Made by a program: the position numbers and the translations under genes
NCBI GenBank assembly: GCA_002413745.1
Contig: DHXP01000012.1
Span: 1 to 64,000 of the forward strand
Length of the DNA stretch: 64,000 nt
Direction of reading: 5' to 3'
From: Flavobacterium sp. UBA5153
GTDB taxonomy: Bacteria > Bacteroidota > Bacteroidia > Flavobacteriales > Flavobacteriaceae
Shown: positions 1 through 8,346 of the stretch, piece by piece
Layout of the letters: every line of letters starts with the position of its first letter
Numbering within the stretch: position 1 is the first letter of the stretch
Notes under the pieces: model-generated
Seen by the model: only the letters and a program-made list of their open reading frames with translations
The model's database searches: none
Told to the model about the DNA's origin: nothing

Positions 1-17
1 CTTATTTGTTCGGACAG

Positions 18-1127
18 CTATGTTAATAAATATACTTTACTAGTTTCGCTTTTAATTTGAAGGTTTTGAATTTCAATTTTTTTATCTCTTAATTCAAATT
101 CTCGTTTGGTTTTAAGTTCACCTAATTTAATATTATTTTCATAGTTTAAAAATGTTTCTTTAATTTTGAGGTGTTTTTCGAAATATTCTAATGCCAATTT
201 ATAGTTGCCTGTTTCTTTATAAGTTTTATATAATTCAAGATTACAATCGTTAATTTTATCAAATGTTTTAATTTCTGTAAAAGTATTAATTGCCTTGTTT
301 GAATATTTTAGTGAAAGGTTTAGATTTTTTGTTTTTGTTCTTTTATCTTCCAAAGCCAAATTGTAATAGGCTTTCCCCATTTCAAGATAAGCATTTCCAA
401 TATCATATTTTGTACCTTCTATTTTGTTTAAATTATCAAGAGCTTTGTTGTAATTAACTAAACCATCAGAGTATTCCTTTTTACTTGAATAGGCTTTTCC
501 AATATTTATATAGGAAACACCTACACCATAGAAATTATCGACCGTAAAATAGAGTTCTTTTGCTTTTAAATAGAATTCAATGGCTTTTGTATAGTTATTT
601 AATTTGAAAAAAACATCGGCAATACCTGTAAGGTCATTAGCCATTTGCGTTTTATTCGAGGTTAATCGATCTATTTTATAGGCTTCATTGAAGTAAACAA
701 AAGCTTGCTTGTATTTTTTTATTCCCAAATGAAGTGATGCGAGATGATTATATGCATTGGCAGTACCAGCTTGGTCTTTCAGGTCTTGATAGTTTGATAA
801 TGAATTTTGAAAATATAGTATCGATTTTGGGTGGTTTGCTGTAACCCAATAGCAAATTCCTATATGATCATTTGCAATAGCCATTCCTTTTTTCCATTGT
901 ATTTTTGAAGCTAAATTCAATGCGATTTCGCCATATCGCATTCCTTCCATTGGATCGGAATAAAAATTATTTCTAGATAACTCATTAAGTAAATTTACCT
1001 TAGCAGTATCTATTTTTGACTTCCTTAATTCAAGTTTTAAAGAATCAATTATTTTGGTATCACTATTTTGTGCAAACATGAAATTCACTATTAGCACAAA
1101 ATAGAATATTGTAACTAATTTTCTCAT
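18..1127 (-). CDS. Secreted TPR-repeat protein, possibly a truncated sensor
   Basis: A 369-residue protein starting at the ATG at 1127-1125, chosen because MRKLVTIFYFVLIVNFMFAQ is a clear signal peptide. The body (about residues 40-340) is a run of degenerate TPR helices with A/G/Y patterns (for example NAYNHLASLHLG, GVSYINIGKAY). The end is a charged helix (about 340-365) of the type that in Bacteroidota TPR sensor kinases leads into a transmembrane segment. Here it meets TAG at 20-18, just where the membrane helix would begin. The gene may therefore be a truncated or frameshifted kinase or regulator, but the window edge prevents a decision. No partner is visible. Confidence 0.65.
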   Translation of the reverse strand: MRKLVTIFYFVLIVNFMFAQNSDTKIIDSLKLELRKSKIDTAKVNLLNELSRNNFYSDPMEGMRYGEIALNLASKIQWKKGMAIANDHIGICYWVTANHPKSILYFQNSLSNYQDLKDQAGTANAYNHLASLHLGIKKYKQAFVYFNEAYKIDRLTSNKTQMANDLTGIADVFFKLNNYTKAIEFYLKAKELYFTVDNFYGVGVSYINIGKAYSSKKEYSDGLVNYNKALDNLNKIEGTKYDIGNAYLEMGKAYYNLALEDKRTKTKNLNLSLKYSNKAINTFTEIKTFDKINDCNLELYKTYKETGNYKLALEYFEKHLKIKETFLNYENNIKLGELKTKREFELRDKKIEIQNLQIKSETSKVYLLT

Positions 1128-1176
1128 TATGTATTTGGGGAGTTTTTTTTTCAAATATAAGTAAATTTCTTCTAAA

Positions 1177-1698
1177 TTAAGCAATATTCTCCAATCCACC
1201 CGGAAAAGGTTTGTAAGCGTAATATTGCAAGACTTCTTCGATTGCCATTTTCAAAGCTTCGTTTATTGGGAGTAAAGTAATTCCCATTCTGTAATCAATT
1301 TGAGCGAGCTGCATATAATAATCGGTAAAAATAGGCACGTAAAGGCCTTTGCTAATGGCTTCTTCGGCGTTATTGTAATTTTCTAGTTGGTTTTCTTTTA
1401 TGATTTTGCAAGTAGCTAATCGCAATTTGCCATATTTGTCTCTACTAGCGGCATAGCCAAAAAGCCGGCAATTTAATCCACGATAGCGGTAGTTGTTACA
1501 GCTTCCGTTGTACTGTTCTAAAAGGGCAAGTGGTCTGTATATATGACAAGTTATAATGGATGAGTCGTCTAATTCTGCCAGCATTTTTTCGGCTTTGCCG
1601 TTCAAAAATAAATGCAATGCCCAAGGTAAAAATTCTAAAGGTGATGCATGAATGTCTGGTTTCGAACAGCACTTGCCACATCCGGTGAGACAATGCAA
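1177..1698 (-). pseudogene. YkgJ-type cysteine-cluster protein, 5' truncated
   Basis: A 173-residue reading frame opening with the metal-binding signature HCLTGCGKCC (Cys at 3, 7, 10, 11) and further Cys in CNNYRYRGLNCRLFG, as in the YkgJ/zinc-iron-chelating family. The only start is a TTG right at the first motif residue; the frame runs upstream to a TAA without an ATG, and the usual N-terminal helix before the cluster is missing. The sequence immediately upstream (1703-1771) codes on the other strand for the end of an unrelated protein, so the 5' end was probably lost at a rearrangement junction near 1700. Expression and function are doubtful. Family call fairly secure, intactness not. Confidence 0.6.
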
Positions 1699-1702
1699 GC
1701 TA

Positions 1703-1771
1703 GTTTCGGATTTGAAAGACGACCAATTTTATGAATTGTACTCCAGAAGAAAAATGTATTTGAGTAAATAA
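1703..1771 (+). pseudogene. 3' remnant of an unidentified plus-strand gene
   Basis: On the plus strand the frame VSDLKDDQFYELYSRRK... ends at TAA 1769-1771 and is followed 20 bases later by a strong plus-direction terminator. The composition looks like a genuine protein C-terminus rather than chance. The upstream part is replaced by the antisense YkgJ frame. I do not recognise the parent family. Inference: the last ~22 codons of a deleted gene. Confidence 0.35.
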
Positions 1772-1790
1772 ACTTGAATTTGTTATATGT

Positions 1791-1838
1791 AAAAGCTCCT
1801 CAACAATCGTTTATCGAAAGGGTTGAGGGGCTTTTTTA
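1791..1838 (+). terminator. Rho-independent terminator
   Basis: Stem AAGCTCCTCAAC (1793-1804) pairs with GTTGAGGGGCTT (1822-1833) over 12 positions with one G-U wobble, followed by a T run. It sits after the plus-strand gene remnant ending at 1771. The same hairpin also lies downstream of the minus-strand operon ending at 1978. Confidence 0.75.
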
Positions 1839-1977
1839 GGCTAGTTTGCTAATATGTTAGCATCCCTATTAAAAGAGATGCAATGATTTTCTCAGACCAG
1901 ATTGCCGCAGCAATAGTGATTATGCGAGGTAAAATAGATAGCCAGGCGTTATACATTTTTTACTGTAGCTTTTTTGT

Positions 1978-2091
1978 TTACTTTCTGCGTCTGTTTCTTA
2001 AAAGAAGGACAACTATGAGAATTATGATTAGCGGAACTATCCACATACCATAATAACCCATACCCCAACCCCATGAATGATCGTTCATCAT
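1978..2091 (-). CDS. 37-residue membrane miniprotein, Trp/Gly-rich head
   Basis: An ATG at 2091 opens a 37-residue protein: MMNDHSWGWGMGYYGMW, then one hydrophobic helix (IVPLIIILIVVLLL), then a basic end RNRRRK. This is the layout of the small single-pass proteins found in metal and stress islands. A paralogue of the same plan lies at 3861-3983. It is the last gene of a run of same-strand genes (4660 to 1978). The positive tail predicts a cytoplasmic C-terminus. Function unknown. Support comes from codon structure, the homologous neighbour and genomic position. Confidence 0.6.
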   Translation of the reverse strand: MMNDHSWGWGMGYYGMWIVPLIIILIVVLLLRNRRRK

Positions 2092-2164
2092 CTTATTTGT
2101 TTTTAGTGTTAAACCTACTTATTTTCAATCCGGAACTTCTAGTCCAGTTTGTTTTTTATTGCTG

Positions 2165-2479
2165 CTAATGATTACTCAAACGACCAAATATTGTAGTAAG
2201 AGAAGTCTTTAACTTGTCAATTGCCCCTTCAACTGCCTGTTCATGGTTGTTTGCAATGTTTGTGACAGCGATTGGCTTCATTCCTTCAAGACGGGCTTCA
2301 AGTATACATTTTTTATCGTTTAGTCCCTCTTTGTGGCCGTTCTCATCGGAAAGATGCACTTCCAACCTTGTTATATGTTCACTAAACCTGCTTAATTCTT
2401 CAGAAAGTAAGGTGTGTAACTGAGACCTAAATGCGTCATGTAATGTTAAATTATTATCTGAATTTAATTGAATTGTCAT
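2165..2479 (-). CDS. HPF/RaiA-family ribosome hibernation protein
   Basis: A 104-residue protein with the HPF/RaiA fold pattern: an N-terminal strand, helix, then TRLEVHLSDENG and CILEARLEGMKPI as paired strands, and a C-terminal amphipathic helix EQAVEGAIDKLKTSL. The family binds the 30S subunit in the mRNA/tRNA channel and silences ribosomes during stress. The short length matches RaiA/short HPF rather than long HPF. It sits 32 bp after the SQR-like gene in a run that also carries DUF302 and metal-binding genes, so it is probably part of the stress operon driven from the promoter near 4690-4756. Clear family match; the exact subfamily is not assigned. Confidence 0.8.
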   Translation of the reverse strand: MTIQLNSDNNLTLHDAFRSQLHTLLSEELSRFSEHITRLEVHLSDENGHKEGLNDKKCILEARLEGMKPIAVTNIANNHEQAVEGAIDKLKTSLTTIFGRLSNH

Positions 2480-2511
2480 AATTGTTACTTTTATTCGTTG
2501 TTTATGGTTTT

Positions 2512-3783
2512 TTAAATCACGGTATGGTCTCCCAAAAATTCAGATAAAGGCAAGCCCCAACTTGGGACTTTTCCTCCAAGCGTATAATACATATTCTTGA
2601 ATCCTATTTTTAAAGCGTAGGGCGTAAATCCCATTTTTAAGATGCTAATGTCTCCACCCCACCATTCATTGGTATGCATATAAAACCCTTTGTGATCACC
2701 CATATCTCCAAAACACAGAACCATAGGATGCAAAGGCTCTATAGTATGTGCTGCGCCGTTATTAATTACCTCGTTGGCAATCATCTTTGCTACAATTTCA
2801 GCTTCCATATGTCCGAGAGACCCCAATTTTGGAACCGTTACAGATGCGGCATCACCTACAGCAAATATCTCGGGATAATCAGGGTTTCTCATATGAAGAT
2901 CCGTGACAACAAATCCCTGGTCATCAACAAAAGGCAGATGCTTCATGAAATTATGGGGCTCCCAATTGGGGAAAATTATTTTTAGTTCAGCCTCTAAACT
3001 GCTCCCATCCTTAAAATCAATACCATCTTTGTATATTTTTTTGATACCAATGGTTTTGTTTTTATAACCGTATCCCATATCTGTCATCATGGGTAATAAT
3101 TGATCCAATATTTTTTTGCCGGCATCTTCTGCAATTACTTCAGCAGGGGTAAACACGGTTATCTTTTTTGCATCACCAAGTTCATGATGTTTTAACCAGT
3201 CAGCTAATGAAAAGGCAATTTCAACCGGTGGTCCTTCACAGGCCGCCAGGGCGGTAGGCAATTTTGGCAACTTCGGACTTTGTCCCTGAATAAATCTATC
3301 CGAGCCAATGGCTATGGGTCCCCCTTTGTATTCATGATGCAAAAATTGGCGGATTTTATTTCCGTAATAGGTGTCGGAAAACGTATGGCCAAATTCAGCA
3401 AAGCCTTCAATCTTATCAAATGCAAGTTTGCAACCTAAAGCAATTACTAAATAATCATACTGGATAAACTCTCTTGCCGAACCATCTCTTTCGTTTGGAG
3501 TGAAATAAACTTTTTTGCTTTCAGCGTCTATTTCTTCTATCTGTGCTTGAATAAAAGTAGAATTATCAGATTTCAAGAACTTCAAAAATTCAAATTCTAA
3601 ATTATCGGCAGGATCGTGATTATTAAATACTTCAATTGGTATGTTTGGAATAAAATTCACATAATTCTTACGGTCTATCACCGTAATATTGATAACCTCT
3701 TTAGCCTCTTGGTGAAGATATCTTGAGACGGTAAGTCCTGCAAAATTGCATCCAAGCACAACTACATTTGGTTTGTTTTTCAT
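2512..3783 (-). CDS. SQR-like FAD-dependent pyridine nucleotide-disulfide oxidoreductase
   Basis: 423 residues from the ATG at 3783; an in-frame TTG ten codons upstream is less likely because the FAD-binding strand begins directly after this ATG. The N-terminus (NVVVLGCNFAGLTVSRYL) is the FAD dinucleotide fold and FAVGDAA near residue 300 is the second FAD motif. The segment ACEGPPVEIAF carries the Cys characteristic of sulfide:quinone oxidoreductases, with other Cys in the LGC motif and MVLCFGD. The family passes electrons from sulfide, polysulfide or NADH to quinone at the membrane surface. It lies between the miniprotein and HPF genes in a stress-type operon. Substrate is inferred only from family resemblance. 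Confidence 0.75.
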   Translation of the reverse strand: MKNKPNVVVLGCNFAGLTVSRYLHQEAKEVINITVIDRKNYVNFIPNIPIEVFNNHDPADNLEFEFLKFLKSDNSTFIQAQIEEIDAESKKVYFTPNERDGSAREFIQYDYLVIALGCKLAFDKIEGFAEFGHTFSDTYYGNKIRQFLHHEYKGGPIAIGSDRFIQGQSPKLPKLPTALAACEGPPVEIAFSLADWLKHHELGDAKKITVFTPAEVIAEDAGKKILDQLLPMMTDMGYGYKNKTIGIKKIYKDGIDFKDGSSLEAELKIIFPNWEPHNFMKHLPFVDDQGFVVTDLHMRNPDYPEIFAVGDAASVTVPKLGSLGHMEAEIVAKMIANEVINNGAAHTIEPLHPMVLCFGDMGDHKGFYMHTNEWWGGDISILKMGFTPYALKIGFKNMYYTLGGKVPSWGLPLSEFLGDHTVI

Positions 3784-3860
3784 ATTACTTTTAATAAATT
3801 TTTCACGAGACAAATCTTAACTTTCAAGAAATTCAACGGAGACTATACAACTGGAAGATT

Positions 3861-3983
3861 TTATTTTCTATTTCGATTTAAAACTTTAACTACCAGCCAT
3901 ATAACAACAACCATAAAGACCAAGCCGATAATCCAACCAGATCCATATCCCATTCCCCAACCATTATTCATTCCGTCCATCAT
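3861..3983 (-). CDS. 40-residue membrane miniprotein, paralogue of 1978-2091
   Basis: An ATG at 3983 has a good AGGAGG-like site 7-8 nt upstream (complement of 3990-3996), rare in this genome and deciding the start. The product begins MMDGMNNGWGMGYGSGW, has one hydrophobic helix (IIGLVFMVVVIWLVV) and ends in a basic KVLNRNRK. It shares the MM-D, WGMGY and basic-tail plan with the 37-residue protein at 1978-2091. It sits between DUF302 (4038) and the SQR-like gene (3783). Function unknown; a small membrane partner in metal or redox stress is a guess from context. Confidence 0.65.
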   Translation of the reverse strand: MMDGMNNGWGMGYGSGWIIGLVFMVVVIWLVVKVLNRNRK

Positions 3984-4037
3984 AATATACCTCCTTAAAT
4001 TAATAAATTACATTTTTTGATTTTGATAAATCACTTG

Positions 4038-4424
4038 CTACAAAGATGCAATAGCCCGTTCTAGTTTTTCTTTTATTTCTCCGGCTATTCCGGCAAGGCT
4101 AGGATTTTCAATAGCCATCATCGAAGCCACTGGATCGACTGCTGCAACTTCTATTTCATTGTTTCCCAATTCCTGAACAACAACGCTGCATGGCAGCATG
4201 GTTCCGATTTTGTCTTCTTGCTGTAATGCTTTGTAGGCATAGGCCGGATTGCAGGCTCCAAGTATTTTGTATTTCCGGAAATCGATATTCAGTTTTTCTT
4301 TCAGTTTTTCCTGAAGGTTAATTTCGGTAAGTACTCCAAATCCTTCTTTTTTCAACGATTCGGTTACAAGCAGAACTGCCTGATCAAAATCTGCACTGAT
4401 TTTTTTGCTGATGTAATACTTCAT
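4038..4424 (-). CDS. DUF302-family protein
   Basis: 128 residues from the ATG at 4424 (MKYYISKK), preferred over a TTG six codons upstream. DUF302 features are present: an N-terminal strand, a helix with LVTESLKKEGFGVLTEI, then YKILGACNPAYAYKALQQ, the conserved Cys segment MLPCSVVVQE, and the ending VDPVASM. The family is cytosolic, small and of unknown biochemistry, frequently next to copper or sulfur genes. A second, damaged copy lies at 19720-19983 before the copper ATPase. It follows the heavy-metal-binding gene at 4660 by 26 bp and probably shares its promoter. Confidence 0.85.
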   Translation of the reverse strand: MKYYISKKISADFDQAVLLVTESLKKEGFGVLTEINLQEKLKEKLNIDFRKYKILGACNPAYAYKALQQEDKIGTMLPCSVVVQELGNNEIEVAAVDPVASMMAIENPSLAGIAGEIKEKLERAIASL

Positions 4425-4450
4425 GATTTCAATTTTTAACAATTAATTAC

Positions 4451-4660
4451 TTATTTAATTGGCGCCAGGTGCATATTGCAAACCGGACAATTTCCTGGAG
4501 CTTTATAGGTTTTTTCTCCTTCGCATTTCATCGGGCATTGGTACTCTTTACCTGAATCGACATTACTCACTTCAAGATGTTGATGACTATTTCCACCGCA
4601 GCATGAATGATTTTCACTTTTTTGATCGGATCCAGCGAATACTTCATTTGACTTATTCAT
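4451..4660 (-). CDS. Small heavy-metal-binding domain protein
   Basis: 69 residues from ATG 4660. The C-terminal half reads YQCPMKCEGEKTYKAPGNCP then VCNMHLAPI, the signature of the heavy-metal-binding domain found in copper resistance proteins (Cys and Met in CPM and CPVCNMHL). The N-terminal half has a CC and His (HSCCGGNSHQH). No signal peptide is seen, so it is probably cytosolic and could buffer copper. It is first in a six-gene minus-strand run (4660 to 1978) and starts 57 bp downstream of the shared 39-bp promoter element at 4718-4756. Confidence 0.75.
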   Translation of the reverse strand: MNKSNEVFAGSDQKSENHSCCGGNSHQHLEVSNVDSGKEYQCPMKCEGEKTYKAPGNCPVCNMHLAPIK

Positions 4661-4689
4661 TGCATTTAATTTAATGATTAATAATTGTT

Positions 4690-4756
4690 TAAAGTTACCT
4701 GATATACACCTGCATAAAGTTATACAATTCCTCTAAAAATTTATATAATTATCAGG
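4690..4756 (-). promoter_or_regulatory. Shared 39-bp activator-type element plus -7 box (copy D)
   Basis: Read on the minus strand, the element covers 4756-4718: AATTATATAA, fourteen bases, then TGTATAAC. After a 20-base gap comes TAACTTTA (4697-4690), a TAnnTTTR -7 box, 30 bp before the ATG at 4660. The same element in the same register occurs at 14384-14450, 20131-20197 and 46293-46358. This copy is the most divergent in its 5' bases and middle, but spacing is exact. Confidence 0.55.
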
Positions 4757-4856
4757 TTTTTAGCATTTATCGATTGTTTTTTTGTTTTCGTTTGTTTTTC
4801 GATTATTAATGAATTTATATTCATTTAGTATTAAGTTGTCTTTCTTCATTTCATTT

Positions 4857-4976
4857 TCAGGATTCCTCCTTCTTTATCTCCTGCTCAGCCTGTTCCCAGT
4901 CCTGCTCGGCATTTCCTTCACGATGGCCTTGCTGTTCGTAAATTTCGTATGCACGGTCAGCGATTTCTTGTTTCAA
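4857..4976 (-). CDS. DUF2934-like mini-ORF
   Basis: A minus-strand frame ending at TGA 4859-4857 reads KQEIADRAYEIYEQQGHREG then NAEQDWEQAEQEIKKEES. The pattern R-A-Y-E-x-Y-x-x-x-G followed by DWxQAE is that of the DUF2934 motif. No ATG precedes it; TTG 4976 is the only sensible start and the frame is open to just after the proton-ATPase stump (5014), so the 5' end may be missing or translation may be coupled. Degenerate relatives of this motif occur twice in the tail of the copper ATPase at 16465-19467. Function unknown. Confidence 0.5.
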   Translation of the reverse strand: MKQEIADRAYEIYEQQGHREGNAEQDWEQAEQEIKKEES

Positions 4977-5013
4977 ATTAACTTTTACTTTGGTTTTTAC
5001 CGGATCGAAAAAC

Positions 5014-5475
5014 CTATAGGCCGAGCAGTTTTATTAGGTCGTTTATCAGGAACCAAATTAAAGAGTAACCCCACACCATAAGCGCCCAACCCCAACCGAT
5101 GGGTGGCATAAACAAGCCATAAACTGCCACCAGCGTCGCTAAGATTTGCTTGCCGAAAACTACCACTAGCAATATAGTTGCGGGACGAATGGACCAGAAT
5201 GGACCGCGTGTGCGGGTGAGGAAAATTTTGAAATGTCCCGCCACTGACAGTTTCAAATACATCAGTGTTTGGATGAATGCCATATCCAGATGAAAGACCT
5301 TGTAGCCAAGATAAAACATCCCAAACGAGTCCATGACTCCGATGACGCTTACCACAGTGGCGATTCCCATCACCAGTCGCATGTTCCAGGTCTCTGGTTT
5401 GTTCGAGTAATGAACATTGTCATAAGCAATCGACAGGATGGCGCCATCGATGAGTAGTGCTATCATCACGATCAT
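5014..5475 (-). pseudogene. C-terminal stump of a proton-efflux P-type ATPase (type III)
   Basis: The 153 residues correspond to only the last part of the membrane domain of bacterial plasma-membrane H+-ATPases: MIALLIDGAILSIAYDNVHY, then VFHLDMAFIQTLMYLKLSVAGH, FLTRTRGPFWSIRP and PPIGWGWALMVWGYSLIWFL. The phosphorylation (DKTGTLT) and nucleotide domains and the first membrane helices are absent; upstream sequence at 5476-5521 is non-coding. It is therefore a deletion remnant that cannot pump. Its last bases run into the DUF2934-like frame. Intact forms of this ATPase in bacteria often sit in stress islands with DUF2934 genes, which fits the surroundings. Confidence 0.75.
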
Positions 5476-5521
5476 TTCTTGAATATGACTGGATATTGAA
5501 TGATAGCAATTTCATGATGTG

Positions 5522-5972
5522 CTAACCCATTCCAGGAACTTTCTTAAACTCTCTCCATATAAAAATGATTGGTAATGCTTTTACCAGAATTGAAAATGCA
5601 TTAATGATATATACCTGAAAATATACTCCATAATAAAGGCAAACAGCCGAATCCAATAAGACCCATACTCCAAATGCTACGATAATTGCATTTCGGACCC
5701 AGCGTTCTTTCCTCTGGAACGGGAACCATGCGATAAAGGCCAGCAAAATATAACAACAAGCTATGGTTACCACCCAATGATCCCCAAATAAAAGCCTTGA
5801 ATGCTATCTCAGAGGGTATCTGATCCCCGAACCTGAAAATGTGGGCAAGTGCTTTATTATAAGGCATGAAAAATGGATTGTTGCCATATAATGCAAAAAC
5901 GATCCCGAAGAATGCAAATACCAGGCTACTGTAAAATAACCATCGTTGCCAGAAAATAAATGATTTCATCAC
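5522..5972 (-). pseudogene. Four-helix membrane protein, single-base frameshift
   Basis: Two overlapping frames make one protein. The first begins MMKSFIFWQRWLFYSSLVF at 5972 and reads to FKAFIWGSLGG; the second continues TIACCYILLAFIAWFPFQRK and ends KKVPGMG at 5522. Removing one base in the run at 5767-5769 restores LGGTIACCYILLAF without a break. The repaired product, about 149 residues, has four hydrophobic helices and resembles uncharacterised Bacteroidota membrane proteins. It is 14 bp after poxB in the same direction. Either a true pseudogene or a sequencing error. Confidence 0.6.
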
Positions 5973-5986
5973 TAATAAATCTTATT

Positions 5987-7723
5987 TTATATTACCTCAC
6001 CCAAATGTTTATAATTGGACTTGAAAATTTTAAATACCTCATCAATACGCCCACCTAAGATCATCTTTCCCATATATAACGCGACACCTTTCATCTGGTC
6101 AAACTCCAGTTTGGGAGGCATGGCAAGTGCATTCGGATCAGTCTGAATGGTAATTAAGGCAGGTCCATCCTGTTGAAAGACTTTTTGTAAAGTTGTTTTT
6201 ACCTCTACGGGATCATTAATTGTAATGCCAAACATTCCCATTGCTTCGGCTAGTTTATCAAAGTCCGGATTCAGCATATCTGTTTCCACGTCCGGAATTC
6301 CGGCTACTTCCATTTCCAGTTTCACCATTCCTAATGATCGATTATTAAAAAGCACAATCTTTACGGGTAAATTGTATTGAACAATGGTCATCAGATCTCC
6401 CATCATCATGGACAGACCTCCGTCACCACAGAATGCAATCACTTGTTTCCCCGGACAGGCTAGTGCAGCACCAATAGCCTGAGGCATTGCATTTGCCATA
6501 GAACCATGATTGAATGAACCTAACATTATCCGTTCCCCGGTTCCATCAATGTAGCGCGCAGCCCACACACAACACATTCCGGTATCTACCGTAAATATGG
6601 CGTCTTTGGCAGCCAGCTCATTAATCACAGAGGCAACAAATTCAGGATGAATAGCATTTGGCTTTCCTTGATCATTTACATAAATTTGCAAATACTTTTT
6701 TACTTCTATGTAAAACTCCAATTGCCTATCGAGGAAAGTAGTATCTTCTTTCTTTTCTATCAGGGGTAGGAGGGTCTGCAAGCTATCTTTCACATCCCCA
6801 CAAAGTCCGAGATCGAGTTTGGCTCTTCGCCCGAGGTTTTCCGGTTTAATGTCAATTTGCACGATCTTATTGTGAACCGGCATGAAAGGTGTATAGGGAA
6901 AATCCGTTCCCAATAATACCAGCAACTCACATTCGTGCATACTTTGATAAGCCGATGGAATTCCCAATAATCCTGTGAGACCAACCTCATACGGATTATC
7001 ATATTGAATCGCCATCTTGGCTTTATACGAATATGCCACCGGAGATTTTAATTTTTCTGACAATTGAATAATTTCATTATGCGCCTCTGCAGCGCCCATT
7101 CCGCAGTAAATTGTGATCTTTTTGTGCGAATTTAATAGTTCGGCGAGTTGTAGCAGTTCATCTTCGGATGGTCTGACGACAGGGTCGTTCCTGAATAGTG
7201 TTGTTGTAGTTTCAGCCGTTACCGCAGGAAGATTGGTAATATCACCCGGTAGTCCAAGAACTGCCACGCCTTTTTTATGTACAGCATGTTGGAGTGCAGC
7301 CTGCAACATACGTGGCAATTGAGTTGGTGTTGTAGCTATCTGGTTATAGCAACTGCAATCGTCAAAAAGCTTGATGGTATTTGTTTCCTGAAAATAACCG
7401 GTACCAAATTCTTTGGTAGGAATGGTAGAAGCAATAGCCAATACAGAAGCCGATGAACGATGTGCATCATACAAACCATTGATGAGATGAACATGTCCCG
7501 GACCGCTACTGCCGGCACAACATGCCAAGCCATTTAATTGCGCCTCAGCACCTGCTGCAAATGCAGCCGTTTCTTCGTTACGGACATGAATCCATTTGAT
7601 TTTTCCGTTACGTTGTATTGCTGCATTGACATGATTAAGACTATCTCCGGTTACAGCATAAATTCGTTGAATGCCTGCTTCAACCAATGTTTCCACCAGT
7701 TGATCCGATACATTTTTACTCAT
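5987..7723 (-). CDS. poxB: Pyruvate oxidase / pyruvate:quinone dehydrogenase (PoxB-type, ThDP)
   Basis: 578 residues from ATG 7723, the family's normal length. Order: N-terminal ThDP Pyr domain with the catalytic Glu in VRNEETAAFAAG (E50-E51), a central FAD/Rossmann domain, and a C-terminal ThDP-binding domain with GDGG (about 433) reaching NN 29 residues later. The family oxidatively decarboxylates pyruvate to acetate and CO2 with FAD, passing electrons to quinone (PoxB) or O2 (Pox). The C-terminal LGGRIDEVFKIFKSNYKHLGEVI is amphipathic, as in membrane-docking PoxB tails. Other ThDP enzymes of this superfamily (acetolactate synthase) are less likely because the AHAS Gln/Trp signatures are not apparent. 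Confidence 0.85.
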   Translation of the reverse strand: MSKNVSDQLVETLVEAGIQRIYAVTGDSLNHVNAAIQRNGKIKWIHVRNEETAAFAAGAEAQLNGLACCAGSSGPGHVHLINGLYDAHRSSASVLAIASTIPTKEFGTGYFQETNTIKLFDDCSCYNQIATTPTQLPRMLQAALQHAVHKKGVAVLGLPGDITNLPAVTAETTTTLFRNDPVVRPSEDELLQLAELLNSHKKITIYCGMGAAEAHNEIIQLSEKLKSPVAYSYKAKMAIQYDNPYEVGLTGLLGIPSAYQSMHECELLVLLGTDFPYTPFMPVHNKIVQIDIKPENLGRRAKLDLGLCGDVKDSLQTLLPLIEKKEDTTFLDRQLEFYIEVKKYLQIYVNDQGKPNAIHPEFVASVINELAAKDAIFTVDTGMCCVWAARYIDGTGERIMLGSFNHGSMANAMPQAIGAALACPGKQVIAFCGDGGLSMMMGDLMTIVQYNLPVKIVLFNNRSLGMVKLEMEVAGIPDVETDMLNPDFDKLAEAMGMFGITINDPVEVKTTLQKVFQQDGPALITIQTDPNALAMPPKLEFDQMKGVALYMGKMILGGRIDEVFKIFKSNYKHLGEVI

Positions 7724-7757
7724 AAGTCAGGTTTTAAAAAATACATATTTTTCTATA

Positions 7758-8297
7758 TCATTCTTTTAGTTCTTCAATCATCTTTTTGCAAAAAACCGGA
7801 AGATCTTTCGGGCTTCTACTCGTGATGAGTTTGTCGTCCACTACTACTTCTTCATCTATCCAATTTACTCCCGCATTGATTAAATCTGTTTTAATTGATT
7901 TATACGATGTCATCTTTTTCCCTTTCAATAATCCGGTTTCAATTAATATTGAACCGGCATGGCAAATAGCAGCAATCGGTTTCCCTTGTTCAAAAAAATC
8001 AGATACAAATTTTACGGCCGATTCATTCATACGCAATGTATCGGTATTCATCACACCGCCCGGCAATACCAGCATGTCATAATCGGTAGAATGCGCATTG
8101 TTTATAATTACATCTACTTTAAATTTATCACCCCACTTTGTTTCTTTCCAGCCCTTTATTTTTCCTTCTTTTAATGATAGTACATCCACTAAAATCCCTT
8201 CTTTTTTGAGAGCCTTTATTGGCTTCTTAAATTCCGATTGTTCAAAACCATCTGTAGCCATGACAGCTACTCTTCTCTTATTTAATTGTTTTTCCAT
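7758..8297 (-). CDS. DJ-1/PfpI-family protein (deglycase/chaperone type)
   Basis: 179 residues, full length for the family. The N-terminal strand RRVAVMATDGFEQSEF carries the conserved Glu of the E-x-C-H arrangement, and PIAAICHAGS places the nucleophile Cys at 112 followed by His113 in the nucleophile elbow. The ending ITSRSPKDLPVFCKKMIEEL is typical of the PfpI/YhbO branch. Members have been called protease, general stress protein or methylglyoxal/glyoxal-detoxifying enzyme; the activity of this one is open. It lies 34 bp upstream of poxB and downstream of the formaldehyde-dehydrogenase-like gene, consistent with an aldehyde or oxidative-stress module. Confidence 0.85.
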   Translation of the reverse strand: MEKQLNKRRVAVMATDGFEQSEFKKPIKALKKEGILVDVLSLKEGKIKGWKETKWGDKFKVDVIINNAHSTDYDMLVLPGGVMNTDTLRMNESAVKFVSDFFEQGKPIAAICHAGSILIETGLLKGKKMTSYKSIKTDLINAGVNWIDEEVVVDDKLITSRSPKDLPVFCKKMIEELKE

Positions 8298-8346
8298 AAT
8301 GGTATAATATATTTATGATTGTTTTGTAAGTTGACGACAATTCAGC

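Noticed and set aside
18..1127. Complete histidine kinase
   Set aside because: Only the TPR part and a terminal helix are present; no membrane or kinase region lies within the window.
4782..5081. Plus-strand 99-residue Phe/Leu-rich frame
   Set aside because: It is antisense to the DUF2934-like frame and the proton-ATPase stump.
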